A stretch of 64,000 nt of DNA from JAZKDW01 sp040387375 (GCA_040387375.1 JAZKDW010000006.1:6200-70199), one strand, 5' to 3'; shown: positions 53,140 to 61,537, counted from the stretch's first letter. Translations and numbers: made by a program. The notes: generated from the letters alone by a model not told the origin.

Positions 53140-53922
53140 TTATTTGCCAGTGAATACGGGAACGCGCTTTTCGGCAAACGCGCGCCTGCCTTCGGCGTAG
53201 TCGCCACTATCGAAACACGCTTTGATTGCCTGGCCGACGCTGGCCATGTCGCGCGCCTCGGGGTTCAGCAACGCCTGGCCGATGGCGATCTTCGCCGCAT
53301 GGATCGTCAGGGGCGCATTGATTGCGATCTGCTGCAGCACCTCTTCCACCTTGGCATCCAGATCCGCGCTGTCATAAGCCTGATGCACGAGGCTGATCCG
53401 TTCCGCTTCCGAACCGTCGAAGGACCGCGCGGTGTAGAAAATTTCAGCGGTGCGCGGCGCGCCGATGACATCGATCCAGCGCTGCATGCCCTCGAATGCG
53501 TAGCCCAGTCCAAGACGTCCGGCCGGCATGCGGAAGCGCGCGTTCTTTGCCGCATAGCGCAGGTCACACGCCAGCGCCAGGCCAATGCCGCCGCCCATGC
53601 AAACGCCATGAATACAGGCCACGACCGGCTTGCTGCAATTTGCCAGGCCGGTTTCCGCACGATGAACCGCGTTGTTATAGGCGGTGGCGCCGTCGGCGCT
53701 GCTGCGTTGCGCATCGAATTCCGAAATGTCGGCGCCGGACACGAACGCTTTTTCACCCGTGCCGCGCAACAAAACGACGCGCACATCGGGATCCTGGTCG
53801 ATCGCGGCGACGGCATCGCCAAGCGCAGTCCACATCGACATCGACATGGCGTTGTAACGCGCCGGATTATCGATCGAAATGCGCGCGATCGCACCGTCGC
53901 GCGTGAGTGTGATGTTTCCCAT
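53140..53922 (-). CDS. Enoyl-CoA hydratase/isomerase-family protein lacking both catalytic Glu
   Basis: A 260-residue crotonase-fold protein: the oxyanion-hole segments VSGADISEF and GVCMGGGIGLALACDLRYA are present. The position of Glu144 is Gly (GGGIGLA) and that of Glu164 is Ala (RMPAGRLGLGY), so hydration by the classical mechanism is unlikely; isomerase, hydrolase or another crotonase chemistry is possible. AAGGAG precedes the ATG. Its start overlaps the CoA-transferase stop by one base (TGATG), showing coupling. It acts on a CoA ester made by that neighbour. Confidence 0.9.
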   Translation of the reverse strand: MGNITLTRDGAIARISIDNPARYNAMSMSMWTALGDAVAAIDQDPDVRVVLLRGTGEKAFVSGADISEFDAQRSSADGATAYNNAVHRAETGLANCSKPVVACIHGVCMGGGIGLALACDLRYAAKNARFRMPAGRLGLGYAFEGMQRWIDVIGAPRTAEIFYTARSFDGSEAERISLVHQAYDSADLDAKVEEVLQQIAINAPLTIHAAKIAIGQALLNPEARDMASVGQAIKACFDSGDYAEGRRAFAEKRVPVFTGK

Positions 53923-55118
53923 CACACGACTCCTTGCGCATGCAGGGCCGCAATCTCGTCTTCCGCATAACCCGCTTCGCGCAGCATTTCATCCGTGTGC
54001 TGCCCCCAGGCCGGGGCCGAGTGGGCAATCTTCGCCGGCGTACGCTCCAGCGTCACCGGCTGTGAAATGACATGCACCACCGGCCCTTCGGGGCTCTGGA
54101 TGGAGCGCGAGACGCCGAGATGTTTGACCTGCGGATCCTCGAACATCTGCGGCACCGTATACACCGGTCCGGCTGGCACACCCACCTTGTTGAGGCCGTC
54201 GACCCAATGCGCCACCGGCTTGCCCTTGAATAGTTCGTGGAGCTCGCTGTTGAGGCGCGCGCGGTTCTTGACGCGCAATTTTTCAGTGGTGAACTCAGGA
54301 TCGGTCAACCACTGCGGTTGATCGAGCAGCTCGCACAAACGCAGCCAGTTGCCTTCACCGGAGGCGCCCAGGTTGAAGGCGCCATCGGACGCTTCGAACA
54401 GGCCCATCGGGCTGCTGGTCGGATGATCGTTGCCAACCTGCACCGGCACGTCGCCTTCATTCAGGAAACGCGCCGCCTGGAAATCCATCATGGCAATTTG
54501 CGCATGCAGCAGTGACGCATGGACCCACTGGCCCTCCCCTGATTCCTCGCGCTCCAGCAACGCGGTCAGGATACCGATTGCCGTATACAGTCCGGTGCTC
54601 GAATCGGCCACCGCCAGGCCGGCGCGTACCGGTCCGGCGCCCGGGTAACCGGTCACCGACATGAGGCCACCCATGCCCTGCATGATCTGGTCGAAGCCGG
54701 GACGCTTCACGTAAGGTCCATCCTGACCGAAGCCGGAAATGCTGGCGAGAATAATGCGCGGATTGATCTTGCGCAGCGATTCGTAATCAACGCCAAGGCG
54801 GATCTTGACATCGGGACGCCAGTTCTCGACCACGACATCGGCATCCTTTACCAGCCGCATGAAAACTTCCAGGCCCTCGGGTTTTTTCAGGTTCAGCGTC
54901 AGCGAACGTTTGTTGCGGTTCAAGTTCTGGAAATCCCCGCTCATGCGGTCAGCGGCGAACATCGCCTCGTTCGGATCGATGCCTGGCGGCGGCTCGATAC
55001 GAATGACGTCGGCGCCGAAGTCAGCCAGCATCCGAACGCACGTCGGGCCTGCGCGCACACGTGACAAATCCAGTACCCGGAAGCGGGCAAGGGCTTTGGA
55101 AGCATTAATTTTTGACAT
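53922..55118 (-). CDS. Class III (CaiB/BaiF) CoA-transferase
   Basis: A 398-residue family III CoA-transferase. It shows RVLDLSRVRAGPTCVRMLADFGADVIRIE at the N-terminus, NRNKRSLTLNLKKPEG, and the catalytic Asp in VADSSTGLYTAIGILTALLERE, where the carboxylate forms the anhydride/thioester intermediate. It should activate a carboxylic acid product as its CoA ester. It follows the amidase gene by 9 bp and overlaps the crotonase gene. The acid substrate is unknown. Confidence 0.93.
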   Translation of the reverse strand: MSKINASKALARFRVLDLSRVRAGPTCVRMLADFGADVIRIEPPPGIDPNEAMFAADRMSGDFQNLNRNKRSLTLNLKKPEGLEVFMRLVKDADVVVENWRPDVKIRLGVDYESLRKINPRIILASISGFGQDGPYVKRPGFDQIMQGMGGLMSVTGYPGAGPVRAGLAVADSSTGLYTAIGILTALLEREESGEGQWVHASLLHAQIAMMDFQAARFLNEGDVPVQVGNDHPTSSPMGLFEASDGAFNLGASGEGNWLRLCELLDQPQWLTDPEFTTEKLRVKNRARLNSELHELFKGKPVAHWVDGLNKVGVPAGPVYTVPQMFEDPQVKHLGVSRSIQSPEGPVVHVISQPVTLERTPAKIAHSAPAWGQHTDEMLREAGYAEDEIAALHAQGVV

Positions 55119-55127
55119 GGTTGATCC

Positions 55128-56510
55128 TTAGTGCGTCACGCCAGGCGGCACCGCGGCGAAACCCGCTGTACCGTGACGTGTGCGTTCGATTTGATAAGCC
55201 AGCGACAGCAGCAGCGACTCGTTGTAAGGGCGAGTGATTGCCTGCACGCACACTGGCCGGTTGCGTTTGTCGTAGCCGACGGGGAAAACGATGGCGGGAA
55301 ATCCGAGGTAATTGACGAACGACATCCAGCGATGCAGCGCCAGCAATTCACGGGCGTCGAATCCTGGCGACCGGGTGTGCACCGCGCTCCAGTCAGGAAC
55401 CGGGTTCGGCAGCGCGGGAATCAGCAGCAGTTCGGCATCGTCAAGGCAATTCTGGACAAATGCACGGGCGACGCCAGGACGCCGCGCCGCCACCTGCTCC
55501 AGCCACTCGGGCGGAATGGCGACACCCGGCATCACCACCGCGCGTGTCATCGGCGCCAGCGACGCGGGATCGTCGCGCAGGAGCTGCCGATGTACGACGG
55601 ATGCCTCGGCATGCATCAGCGTTTGCGCATACTGTCCCATGGCCTCCAATCCGGGCAACGCCACTTCGCGCAATTGTGCAGCCGGCGCCATGCTTTCCAC
55701 AAAATCGCTCAGCACCGCGGCAACCTCGGGCGCCAGTCCGGACAAGGCCAGATGGGTGTTGATGCGCCAGCGCCGCGGCGCCAGCAGATATTGTTCGATC
55801 AGATCGGGACTGGCGCTGGCCTGCTGCAGCCGCTCGTCGCGAGAGCCAAGCGCGGCCAGCACCTGCGCCGCATCGGCACTGGAGCGCGCCAGAATGCCGA
55901 CGCAATCCAGCGAGGGGGCCAGCGGCAGCACGCCGGCGCGTGAAATCAGATCGTAAGTCGGCTTCAGACCCACCAGGCCGCACGTCGCTGCCGGTATCCG
56001 CACCGAGCCGCCGGTATCGGTGCCCAGCGATGCGTAACAGAGTCCGCCCGCCACCGCAGCCGCCGATCCGCTCGAGGAGCCGCCGACTGCCGCAGCCGGG
56101 TCAAGCGGGTTGATCGGCTCCAGCCCGTTACGGTTCTCACCCGTCGCACCGCAGGCAAATTCCGCCATCGCCAGCGCTGCCAGATTGACGGCCCCGGCGC
56201 TGGCGAGTTGCGCCACTGCCTGGGCATCGCCAACCGGCGGCCCCGGGGGCGATCCGATGCGCCCGCATGCGGCACGACGCTGACCGGTTTCAAAAATGTC
56301 TTTATGGGCGAGGCCAATGCCGGCCAGGGCGCCGTCAGCCGGGAGCACACCGGGCAAGTCGTGTTCTTGTACCACGCACCGTACATCGGGGGCCAGAAGC
56401 GCCAGTTGTCGTGCTTGATGAACAACTGCCTCTGCTATACTCAGTTGCCTCTGTTTCAACATTCTTTGCAGGGCGGAAATTGTCCGAGGGAGAGCCAAAT
56501 GTTCACTCAT
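55128..56510 (-). CDS. Amidase-signature enzyme (AtzE-like)
   Basis: A 460-residue amidase with the catalytic Lys in GIGLAHKDIF (K70), the Ser-rich GGSSSGSAAAV (cis-Ser S145) and nucleophile Ser in GTDTGGSVRIPA (S169). It hydrolyses an amide to acid plus ammonia. The ATG at 56510 overlaps the stop of a small upstream gene by eight bases, as in AtzG-AtzE pairs; a longer frame from 56669 would run through that gene. With the PuuE-like, CoA-transferase and crotonase genes downstream, it fits catabolism of an N-containing compound. Confidence 0.92.
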   Translation of the reverse strand: MSEHLALPRTISALQRMLKQRQLSIAEAVVHQARQLALLAPDVRCVVQEHDLPGVLPADGALAGIGLAHKDIFETGQRRAACGRIGSPPGPPVGDAQAVAQLASAGAVNLAALAMAEFACGATGENRNGLEPINPLDPAAAVGGSSSGSAAAVAGGLCYASLGTDTGGSVRIPAATCGLVGLKPTYDLISRAGVLPLAPSLDCVGILARSSADAAQVLAALGSRDERLQQASASPDLIEQYLLAPRRWRINTHLALSGLAPEVAAVLSDFVESMAPAAQLREVALPGLEAMGQYAQTLMHAEASVVHRQLLRDDPASLAPMTRAVVMPGVAIPPEWLEQVAARRPGVARAFVQNCLDDAELLLIPALPNPVPDWSAVHTRSPGFDARELLALHRWMSFVNYLGFPAIVFPVGYDKRNRPVCVQAITRPYNESLLLSLAYQIERTRHGTAGFAAVPPGVTH

Positions 56511-56703
56511 GGACAAGCTTTTCGAGGATGGCCGGAAAACCTTCGGAGCCTGGAGCAGTAAATCTCGCAGGAATAAAAAAAGGACTGAGTCGCCGCAAAG
56601 TACGCGCCGTGCTGTCAAGCTGGGCATCGTCTGCGGCCATACCCGCTTGTGCAAACGCTGCAGCCGCAACTTGCTGCCATTGAATCAGGTCGGCATCAGC
56701 CAT
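56503..56703 (-). CDS. Small protein preceding the amidase, possibly AtzG-like partner
   Basis: A 66-residue, mainly helical protein starting MADADLIQWQQVAAAAFAQAG and ending FPAILEKLVHE. Size, position and overlap with the amidase start (shared ATGAGTGA) resemble the small AtzG/DUF4089 subunits that pair with AtzE-type amidohydrolases, though I cannot confirm homology by eye. It would be the first gene of the minus-strand operon, divergent from the GntR regulator by 121 bp. Only a weak ribosome site is visible. Confidence 0.6.
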   Translation of the reverse strand: MADADLIQWQQVAAAAFAQAGMAADDAQLDSTARTLRRLSPFFIPARFTAPGSEGFPAILEKLVHE

Positions 56704-56824
56704 AGTGTGTGCACCAGTAAAGCAAATAAGGCAGCTTTGGGTATAATTGAATCATAAATATATTTATATCATAAATAAAAATTTACAGCAATTAAGCCTT
56801 TATTTTATTTAAGGAAAAGTACAA

Positions 56825-57484
56825 ATGAAAGCGGCCGAAAAAATACGGTTGGCAATTGAAGATGCGGTTGCCACCGGGGCATTATTACCGGGCGACATAG
56901 TCAACGAGGCTGAACTGATTTCCCGCTATGGCGTTTCGCGCACACCGGTCCGTGAGGCGCTGCTGCAACTCCAGGCGCAGGGCATGCTGACCAGCCTGCC
57001 GCGGGGCGGCATGCTGGTCACCAAGATGGATGTGTCCCAATTGCTGGCAATGTGGGAACTGCTGGCCGAACTTGAGGGCATTTGCGCGCGCCTTGCGTGT
57101 GAACGGATGACGGCGGATGAGCGTGCGGAACTGACCCGCATTCATGAAGAGAGTGCGGCCGCTGTTGAATCCGGCGACCGTGAAGCCTGGCGCGCAATCA
57201 ACATGACATTCCACGAATTGATTTATAACGGCGCGCGTAATCCTTATCTGCGTCAGCAGATCATGGGCATGCGTTCACGTACCGGCGCCTATCGCGAGCA
57301 TGCGTTTGCCGCTCTCGGAACAATCACCGCCTCATGGGCACAACATGCAGAATTGGTCGACGCCGTGAACCGGCGCGATGAGGTGAGCGCAGCGAAAGCC
57401 ATGGTGCGACATCTGAGTCCTGATCAGGGCAGCAGGGGGTTTGCCGCCTTTGTCGCCAGTTTGCCGAAGCAACTCCTGGGTTGA
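56825..57484 (+). CDS. GntR-family regulator, FCD type (paralogue 1)
   Basis: A 219-residue regulator with an N-terminal winged HTH (about 5-68; ELISRYGVSRTPVREALLQLQAQGML) and a C-terminal all-helical FCD ligand domain (about 75-205). The FCD domain carries metal/acid-binding His in NMTFHELIY and the AQHAELVDAV region. It is divergent from the amidase operon and probably represses it until an acidic pathway intermediate binds. A second copy, about three-quarters identical over its whole length, lies at 59960. Its leader is AT-rich. Confidence 0.92.
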   Translation: MKAAEKIRLAIEDAVATGALLPGDIVNEAELISRYGVSRTPVREALLQLQAQGMLTSLPRGGMLVTKMDVSQLLAMWELLAELEGICARLACERMTADERAELTRIHEESAAAVESGDREAWRAINMTFHELIYNGARNPYLRQQIMGMRSRTGAYREHAFAALGTITASWAQHAELVDAVNRRDEVSAAKAMVRHLSPDQGSRGFAAFVASLPKQLLG

Positions 57485-57494
57485 CCAGCAGCTT

Positions 57495-57693
57495 AGAGCC
57501 TATCCCAGTAGGTCGAGTCAGTTGTGGCGGAGGTGATTTGCGTTCGGAACAAGGCGTGGCGACGCGACATCCCCCAAGGGGACTTCCTGCGGGGCGTGGC
57601 CACCATGGCAAGGAGGCCTCGGCGGCCCCCCGCAACGCAGTGCCGGACGCAAAGCGCCCCGCCACGACGACTCGGCCTACTGGGATAGGCTCT
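57495..57693. repeat. Inverted-repeat intergenic element B
   Basis: A 199-bp element with 25-bp arms (57495-57519 and 57669-57693; AGAGCCTATCCCAGTAGG then CGAGTC) differing at one position. Its interior holds CCTCGGCGGCCCC and other short blocks resembling those in element A at 35 kb. It fills the gap between the GntR gene and the convergent DUF882 gene, whose stop lies at its right edge. Confidence 0.75.
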
Positions 57694-58418
57694 TAACCTT
57701 TCCAGCTGCGCTGCAATCCGGTGTCCGCATGTATCCAGCCACCCTGTTTGCTCTGACGATAATAAAAACCGACGCCGCCCTGGCGGAAGCTGCTGATCAA
57801 GCCGCCCAGCACACCGGCGTCGAGATTGGGAATCCGGATGTCGGCAGCACGGCCTTCCATATGCAATGATTTTCGTGCGGCCGGCACACCTTGCTCGCTC
57901 AGGCCGCGGTTGGTTTCCGGCGTGCGATACCCGGACAGGATTTCCAGCGGTGAGGTGATGCCAAACCGTGCAACGAACGCTTGTGTGGCCCACAGGATTT
58001 CGATCAGCTTGGGATCGATCGGAGCGGTCACGTTCGCCTGCACATCGCGCAGCAGATGGCACAGTTGCCGGTAGGCGGCATCCACCATTTCACCATCCTT
58101 CCAGTACAGCAGTTCCGCTTTCTCACCCGTGGCCTGCCGGCGCACGCTGATCGTGCGCGGCCTGATCCAGAAATCCAGGTCCAGCGTGGCCGCGTCGAAG
58201 ATATCCGATGGCGCATCCGGACCGTTCGCGGAAATCGACGGCGGTGGGCGGCGGCGAGCGGCTGGTGTCATTGAAGGATTTGCAGCAGCACCGGTGGTGT
58301 TGCCCGGCGCCGGTTGCCCGGCGCCCGGCGTACCGGCGCAACCGGCGATCGAGCCGATGAGAAGTCCGCTTGCGCCAAGGACAAACGATTGATGAAGAAA
58401 TAATCTGCGAGACGCCAT
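57693..58418 (-). CDS. DUF882/YcbK-like exported peptidase-fold protein
   Basis: A 241-residue protein with an Arg-Arg start (MASRRLFLHQSFVLGASGLL) and a lipobox-like SIAGC, so it is exported, perhaps by Tat. A Pro/Ala/Thr-rich linker precedes an M15/YcbK-type domain: ILSGYRTPETNRGL, SLHMEGRAADIRI (zinc His and Asp) and GWIHADTG (His). Proteins of this family are linked to murein maturation. It is convergent with the GntR gene across element B. Confidence 0.88.
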   Translation of the reverse strand: MASRRLFLHQSFVLGASGLLIGSIAGCAGTPGAGQPAPGNTTGAAANPSMTPAARRRPPPSISANGPDAPSDIFDAATLDLDFWIRPRTISVRRQATGEKAELLYWKDGEMVDAAYRQLCHLLRDVQANVTAPIDPKLIEILWATQAFVARFGITSPLEILSGYRTPETNRGLSEQGVPAARKSLHMEGRAADIRIPNLDAGVLGGLISSFRQGGVGFYYRQSKQGGWIHADTGLQRSWKG

Positions 58419-58569
58419 GCGATGCTCTTGAGGAACGATAGCGCACGATGGTACGTTACTATTGCCGGATTGAAAAGTGAGGGATGCAGGGCCTTAATTT
58501 GGATTTAAGCTCACGCCGATGTTTTTGGCCCAATGAAAATCATCGTTACCGGCATGTCGTCCTCATCTG

Positions 58570-58779
58570 TCAGGCTTGGTTGAACTCGACAAAAACGCGT
58601 CCGTTTTCGATTTTCAGTGGATAGACGCGTACATCCTGCACCAACGGCGCGCACAGCGCCTTGCCGGTGCGGATATCAAATCTGCCCTGATGCAAAGGGC
58701 ATTCGATTTCAAAACCTTCCAGCCAGCCATCGCATAGCGGCACGCTGCCAAATCCACGATCGTCATAACGTCTTTTCAA
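58570..58779 (-). pseudogene. Truncated Rieske-type ferredoxin
   Basis: 69 codons matching the C-terminal half of a Rieske [2Fe-2S] ferredoxin: CDGWLEGFEIECPLHQGRFDIRTGKAL contains the second Cys-x2-His ligand pair, followed by the usual VRVYPLKIENGRVFVEF strands. The first Cys-x-His pair and everything before it are missing, replaced by the unrelated MKRRYDDRGFG. Without it no cluster can form. The likely interpretation is a 5'-deleted remnant of an oxygenase electron carrier from the decaying catabolic region. Confidence 0.75.
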
Positions 58780-58863
58780 ACATTCCTAAAGCCAATTTAA
58801 TCGTGTATATTTAAGAGACCTGAAATTATATATAAATTCAAAACAACTAAAGTAAAAACAATC

Positions 58864-59712
58864 ATGACAGTCACACCGCTCAGGCATCGTCTGTTCCACC
58901 TCAACCACTATATCTGTCCGGCCGACGTCAGCCTGATTGAATTTCTCGACCTGGCGGTCGGTTATGGATTCAGAGGTGTCGGACTGACTGTGCGCGCGCT
59001 GCAAGAAATCTCGCCACGCATGTTGAAGAAGGAACTCGCGGCACGCAACCTGGGCATCAGCTCGGTGAACAGCGCAGGTTACTTCCTGAATGATATTCCC
59101 GAACTGGCCAGGAAGCAGGCGGAACAGAATGTGTGGTTGATCGAATGTGTCGCCGAGCTGGAGGACGGCGCATTGAATGTCATTCCAGGCGGTCTCGGAC
59201 AGGCGCGCGGCAAGCTGACACTCGAGCAGGCGCGTCTTCGCGCGAATGAAGACCTGGCTGCGCTGCATGTTCAGGCCCAGCGGGCCGGCGTTGCGCTGAT
59301 GGTCGAACCCGTGCATCCGCTCAGCATCTGGACCAAAAGCTGCGTGAACACGCTACAGGAAACCGTAGCGGGGATCCGCGGACTTTCCGGTGCTGGCGTC
59401 ACCCTCGACCTGTTTCACTCCTGGTGGGACCCCGATCTGATGTCCTTCATCGAGCGCAGTGAAAGTGCGTTCGGCGTGCTGCAGATTTGCGATGTCGGAA
59501 ATTTCCTTGATGACGGCCTGCCGCGCCGGATACCGCTGGGCGAAGGTGTGCTCGATGTTCCTGCCCTGCTGATGGCAAGCCTGAGGCGCTCCAGGCCACC
59601 CAAGATCGAGGTCGAACTGTTCGCGCATCTGTTGCCGCCAAATCCGCTGACCGTCTGGCTGGACAAGAGCGTGACCTACTTGAACAAGCTCGACACCGCC
59701 CACCCTGTTTGA
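58864..59712 (+). CDS. Sugar-phosphate isomerase/epimerase-type TIM barrel
   Basis: A 282-residue AP-endonuclease-2-fold TIM barrel: FLDLAVGYGFRGVGLTVRALQE at the first strands, VALMVEPVHPLSIWTKS with a metal-ligand Glu, VTLDLFHSWWDPDL (Asp/His) and IEVELFA (Glu). These residues fit the divalent-metal site of xylose isomerase-like enzymes. The substrate is unknown. It lies between the Rieske remnant (divergent) and the second GntR gene on the same strand, 247 bp upstream of it. Confidence 0.87.
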   Translation: MTVTPLRHRLFHLNHYICPADVSLIEFLDLAVGYGFRGVGLTVRALQEISPRMLKKELAARNLGISSVNSAGYFLNDIPELARKQAEQNVWLIECVAELEDGALNVIPGGLGQARGKLTLEQARLRANEDLAALHVQAQRAGVALMVEPVHPLSIWTKSCVNTLQETVAGIRGLSGAGVTLDLFHSWWDPDLMSFIERSESAFGVLQICDVGNFLDDGLPRRIPLGEGVLDVPALLMASLRRSRPPKIEVELFAHLLPPNPLTVWLDKSVTYLNKLDTAHPV

Positions 59713-59959
59713 CCAGCACAGGTAGTCCTGATGCCCCGAAGTACGTGGACATGCACAACACAATTATAACCAGGCGGCGCGATCACCATGCTCTGTAATT
59801 GGTATGCAATCGTCTCTGATATACAATGGAGAGAATGCAGTGTGCTTGCGAATTGGGTGTCCCTCATCGACATGCCAACGTCCAGAAACGCAGCGATATT
59901 TTCAATAAAATAAAAATTCCCGCAATAGCCCAATTGAATAACCGAAAAAATACACGCCA

Positions 59960-60619
59960 ATGAAAGCCGCCGAAAAAATTCGGTTGGCCATTGAAGATGG
60001 TGTCAGCAGCGGCACCCTGCTGCCAGGCGACCTCATCAACGAAGCTGAACTAAGCATGCGTTATGGCGTATCCCGCACGCCGGTACGGGAAGCCTTGTTG
60101 CAACTGCAAGCGCAAGGCATGCTGACCAGCCTGCCGCGCGGTGGCATGGTGGTGGCAAAAATGGATGTGCCGCAACTGCTCGCCATGTGGGAACTGCTGG
60201 CTGAACTGGAAGGATTGTGCGCCCGCCTTGCCTGCGAACGCATGACGCCGGACGAACGCGCCGCCATCGCAAGCATACATGCGAAGGGCGAGGCAATCGT
60301 CAACAGCGGCGACCGCGAAGCATGGCGCATCAGCAATATGGCCTTGCATGAGACGCTGTATGCCGGCGCCCGCAATCCCTATCTGCACCAGGAAATCCTG
60401 CATATGCGTTCACGCACCGGCGCCTATCGCGAGCATGCATTTGCCGCATTCGGCGATATCCGGTCTTCGTGGGAGCAGCACAGCCAGGTAGTCGATGCGA
60501 TCATGCGTCGCGACGAAACCGCTGCGTGCCGGGCGATGGTGAGTCACCTGAGCCCAGGCCAGGGAGCAAAAGGATTTGCCGCGTTTGTCGCCAGTCTGCC
60601 GAAGGAATTGCTGGGATAG
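59960..60619 (+). CDS. GntR-family regulator, FCD type (paralogue 2)
   Basis: 219 residues, collinear without gaps with the regulator at 56825 and about three-quarters identical. The recognition helix (YGVSRTPVREALLQLQAQG) is identical, so the two may share operators. Most differences are in the FCD domain (for example SIHAKGEAIVNSG against RIHEESAAAVESG, and NMALHETLY against NMTFHELIY), so ligands may differ. It follows the TIM-barrel gene and precedes the repeat R1/R2 and the deletion scar. Confidence 0.92.
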   Translation: MKAAEKIRLAIEDGVSSGTLLPGDLINEAELSMRYGVSRTPVREALLQLQAQGMLTSLPRGGMVVAKMDVPQLLAMWELLAELEGLCARLACERMTPDERAAIASIHAKGEAIVNSGDREAWRISNMALHETLYAGARNPYLHQEILHMRSRTGAYREHAFAAFGDIRSSWEQHSQVVDAIMRRDETAACRAMVSHLSPGQGAKGFAAFVASLPKELLG

Positions 60620-60654
60620 GCTCGCAATCCTCGCTGAGTTCGTGGATACTGGTT

Positions 60655-60721
60655 TCGATGTCAAGCTTGGTGGGATCGGCATGAAGATATCTTGATGCAA
60701 GCTCAGTCTGGATTCCCGCTT
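60655..60721. repeat. Dispersed repeat R1, copy 2
   Basis: 67 bp, 61 identical to 37662-37728. It leads into a dRS3-like palindrome GATTCCCGCTTTCGCGGGAA (60711-60730). Confidence 0.8.
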
Positions 60722-60776
60722 TCGCGGGAATGACGGTAGTAATTTGTACGATCTCCACCCTCACCACCGTCATTCC

Positions 60777-60833
60777 CGCGAAAGCGGCAATCCATAACCC
60801 GCTAGCACGGGAAGGACGTCGATATCCCTCTAG
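60777..60833. repeat. Dispersed repeat R2, copy 2
   Basis: 57 bp, 53 identical to 37892-37948. Together with R1 it encloses an inverted pair of dRS3-like sequences (60711-60737 and 60766-60793). This copy carries no MITE-like insertion. The 3' end overlaps the stop of the SDR fragment. Confidence 0.8.
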
Positions 60834-61243
60834 ATCGCGGTATAACCGCCATCAACCAGCAAATCGGCGCCGGTCATGAAGCTCGATGCGTCGCTTGCAA
60901 GAAAGACTGCCGCTGCAGCAATTTCCTGTACCTGCCCCAAGCGCCCCGCCAGATGCCGACCGCCGATCGCCTGGTTCGCCGCATCCATCGAGCCGAAGCG
61001 ATACACCAGCCGGTCTGTCTCAACGCCGCCGGGAGAGAGCGTATTGACGCGAATGCCATGCGGTGAATGATCGACCGCCATTGCACGGGCCAGGTAGATC
61101 AGCGCTCCCTTGACCGCACAATACACGGCACGTTCCGATGCACCCACACTGCCGAGCTGGGAGGCGACGTGAATCACCGATCCGCTTCCACGCTGCATCA
61201 AGTGCGGAATAGCCGCCTTGCTCATCAGGAAGCATCCGGTCAG
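60830..61243 (-). pseudogene. 5'-truncated SDR dehydrogenase
   Basis: 138 codons encode the C-terminal half of a classical SDR: LTGCFLMSKAAIPHLM, VIHVASQLGSVG (Ser), YCAVKGAL (Tyr-x3-Lys), RVNTLSPGGVETD and TGADLLVDGGYTAI. The cofactor-binding N-terminal half (TGxxxGxG) is absent. The open frame continues to 61564, but only because the antisense of the neighbouring hydrolase fragment happens to be open; that part is not SDR-like. The cut is at about 61238-61245. Confidence 0.85.
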
Positions 61244-61537
61244 GAGCGGCCATCGCTGTGGGAGCTGGTTGATGGCATGAAGTCGATCACCTTGCCGGCG
61301 CTGATCGTCACCGGCGACGAGGACGATCCTTGCATCGAGCCGGCGTTCCTGATGAAACGCATGATTCCACGTGCCGGCCTGGTGGTATTGCCGCGTGCGG
61401 GACACACCAATAACCTGGAAGACCCGGAAGCGTTCAACCGTGCGTTGATGGAATTTTACTTTGCGGTGTACGCCGGACGCTGGGAAGCGCGCGATCCACG
61501 CTCGACAAAGTCTGGTTTGACCGGCTTCAAGAAATAA
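61244..61537 (+). pseudogene. 5'-truncated alpha/beta hydrolase
   Basis: 97 codons match the C-terminal third of an alpha/beta hydrolase: LPALIVTGDEDDPCIEPAFLM (Asp region) and VVLPRAGHTNNLEDPEAFNRALMEFY (catalytic His). The nucleophile elbow and the N-terminal two thirds are missing. It is divergent from the SDR fragment and begins at the same breakpoint; codons upstream in this frame are antisense SDR sequence. It cannot be active. Confidence 0.82.

Noticed and set aside
52131..53153. 340-codon open frame antisense to the deacetylase gene
   Set aside because: The minus-strand product has a clear fold and operon context; the plus frame has neither.
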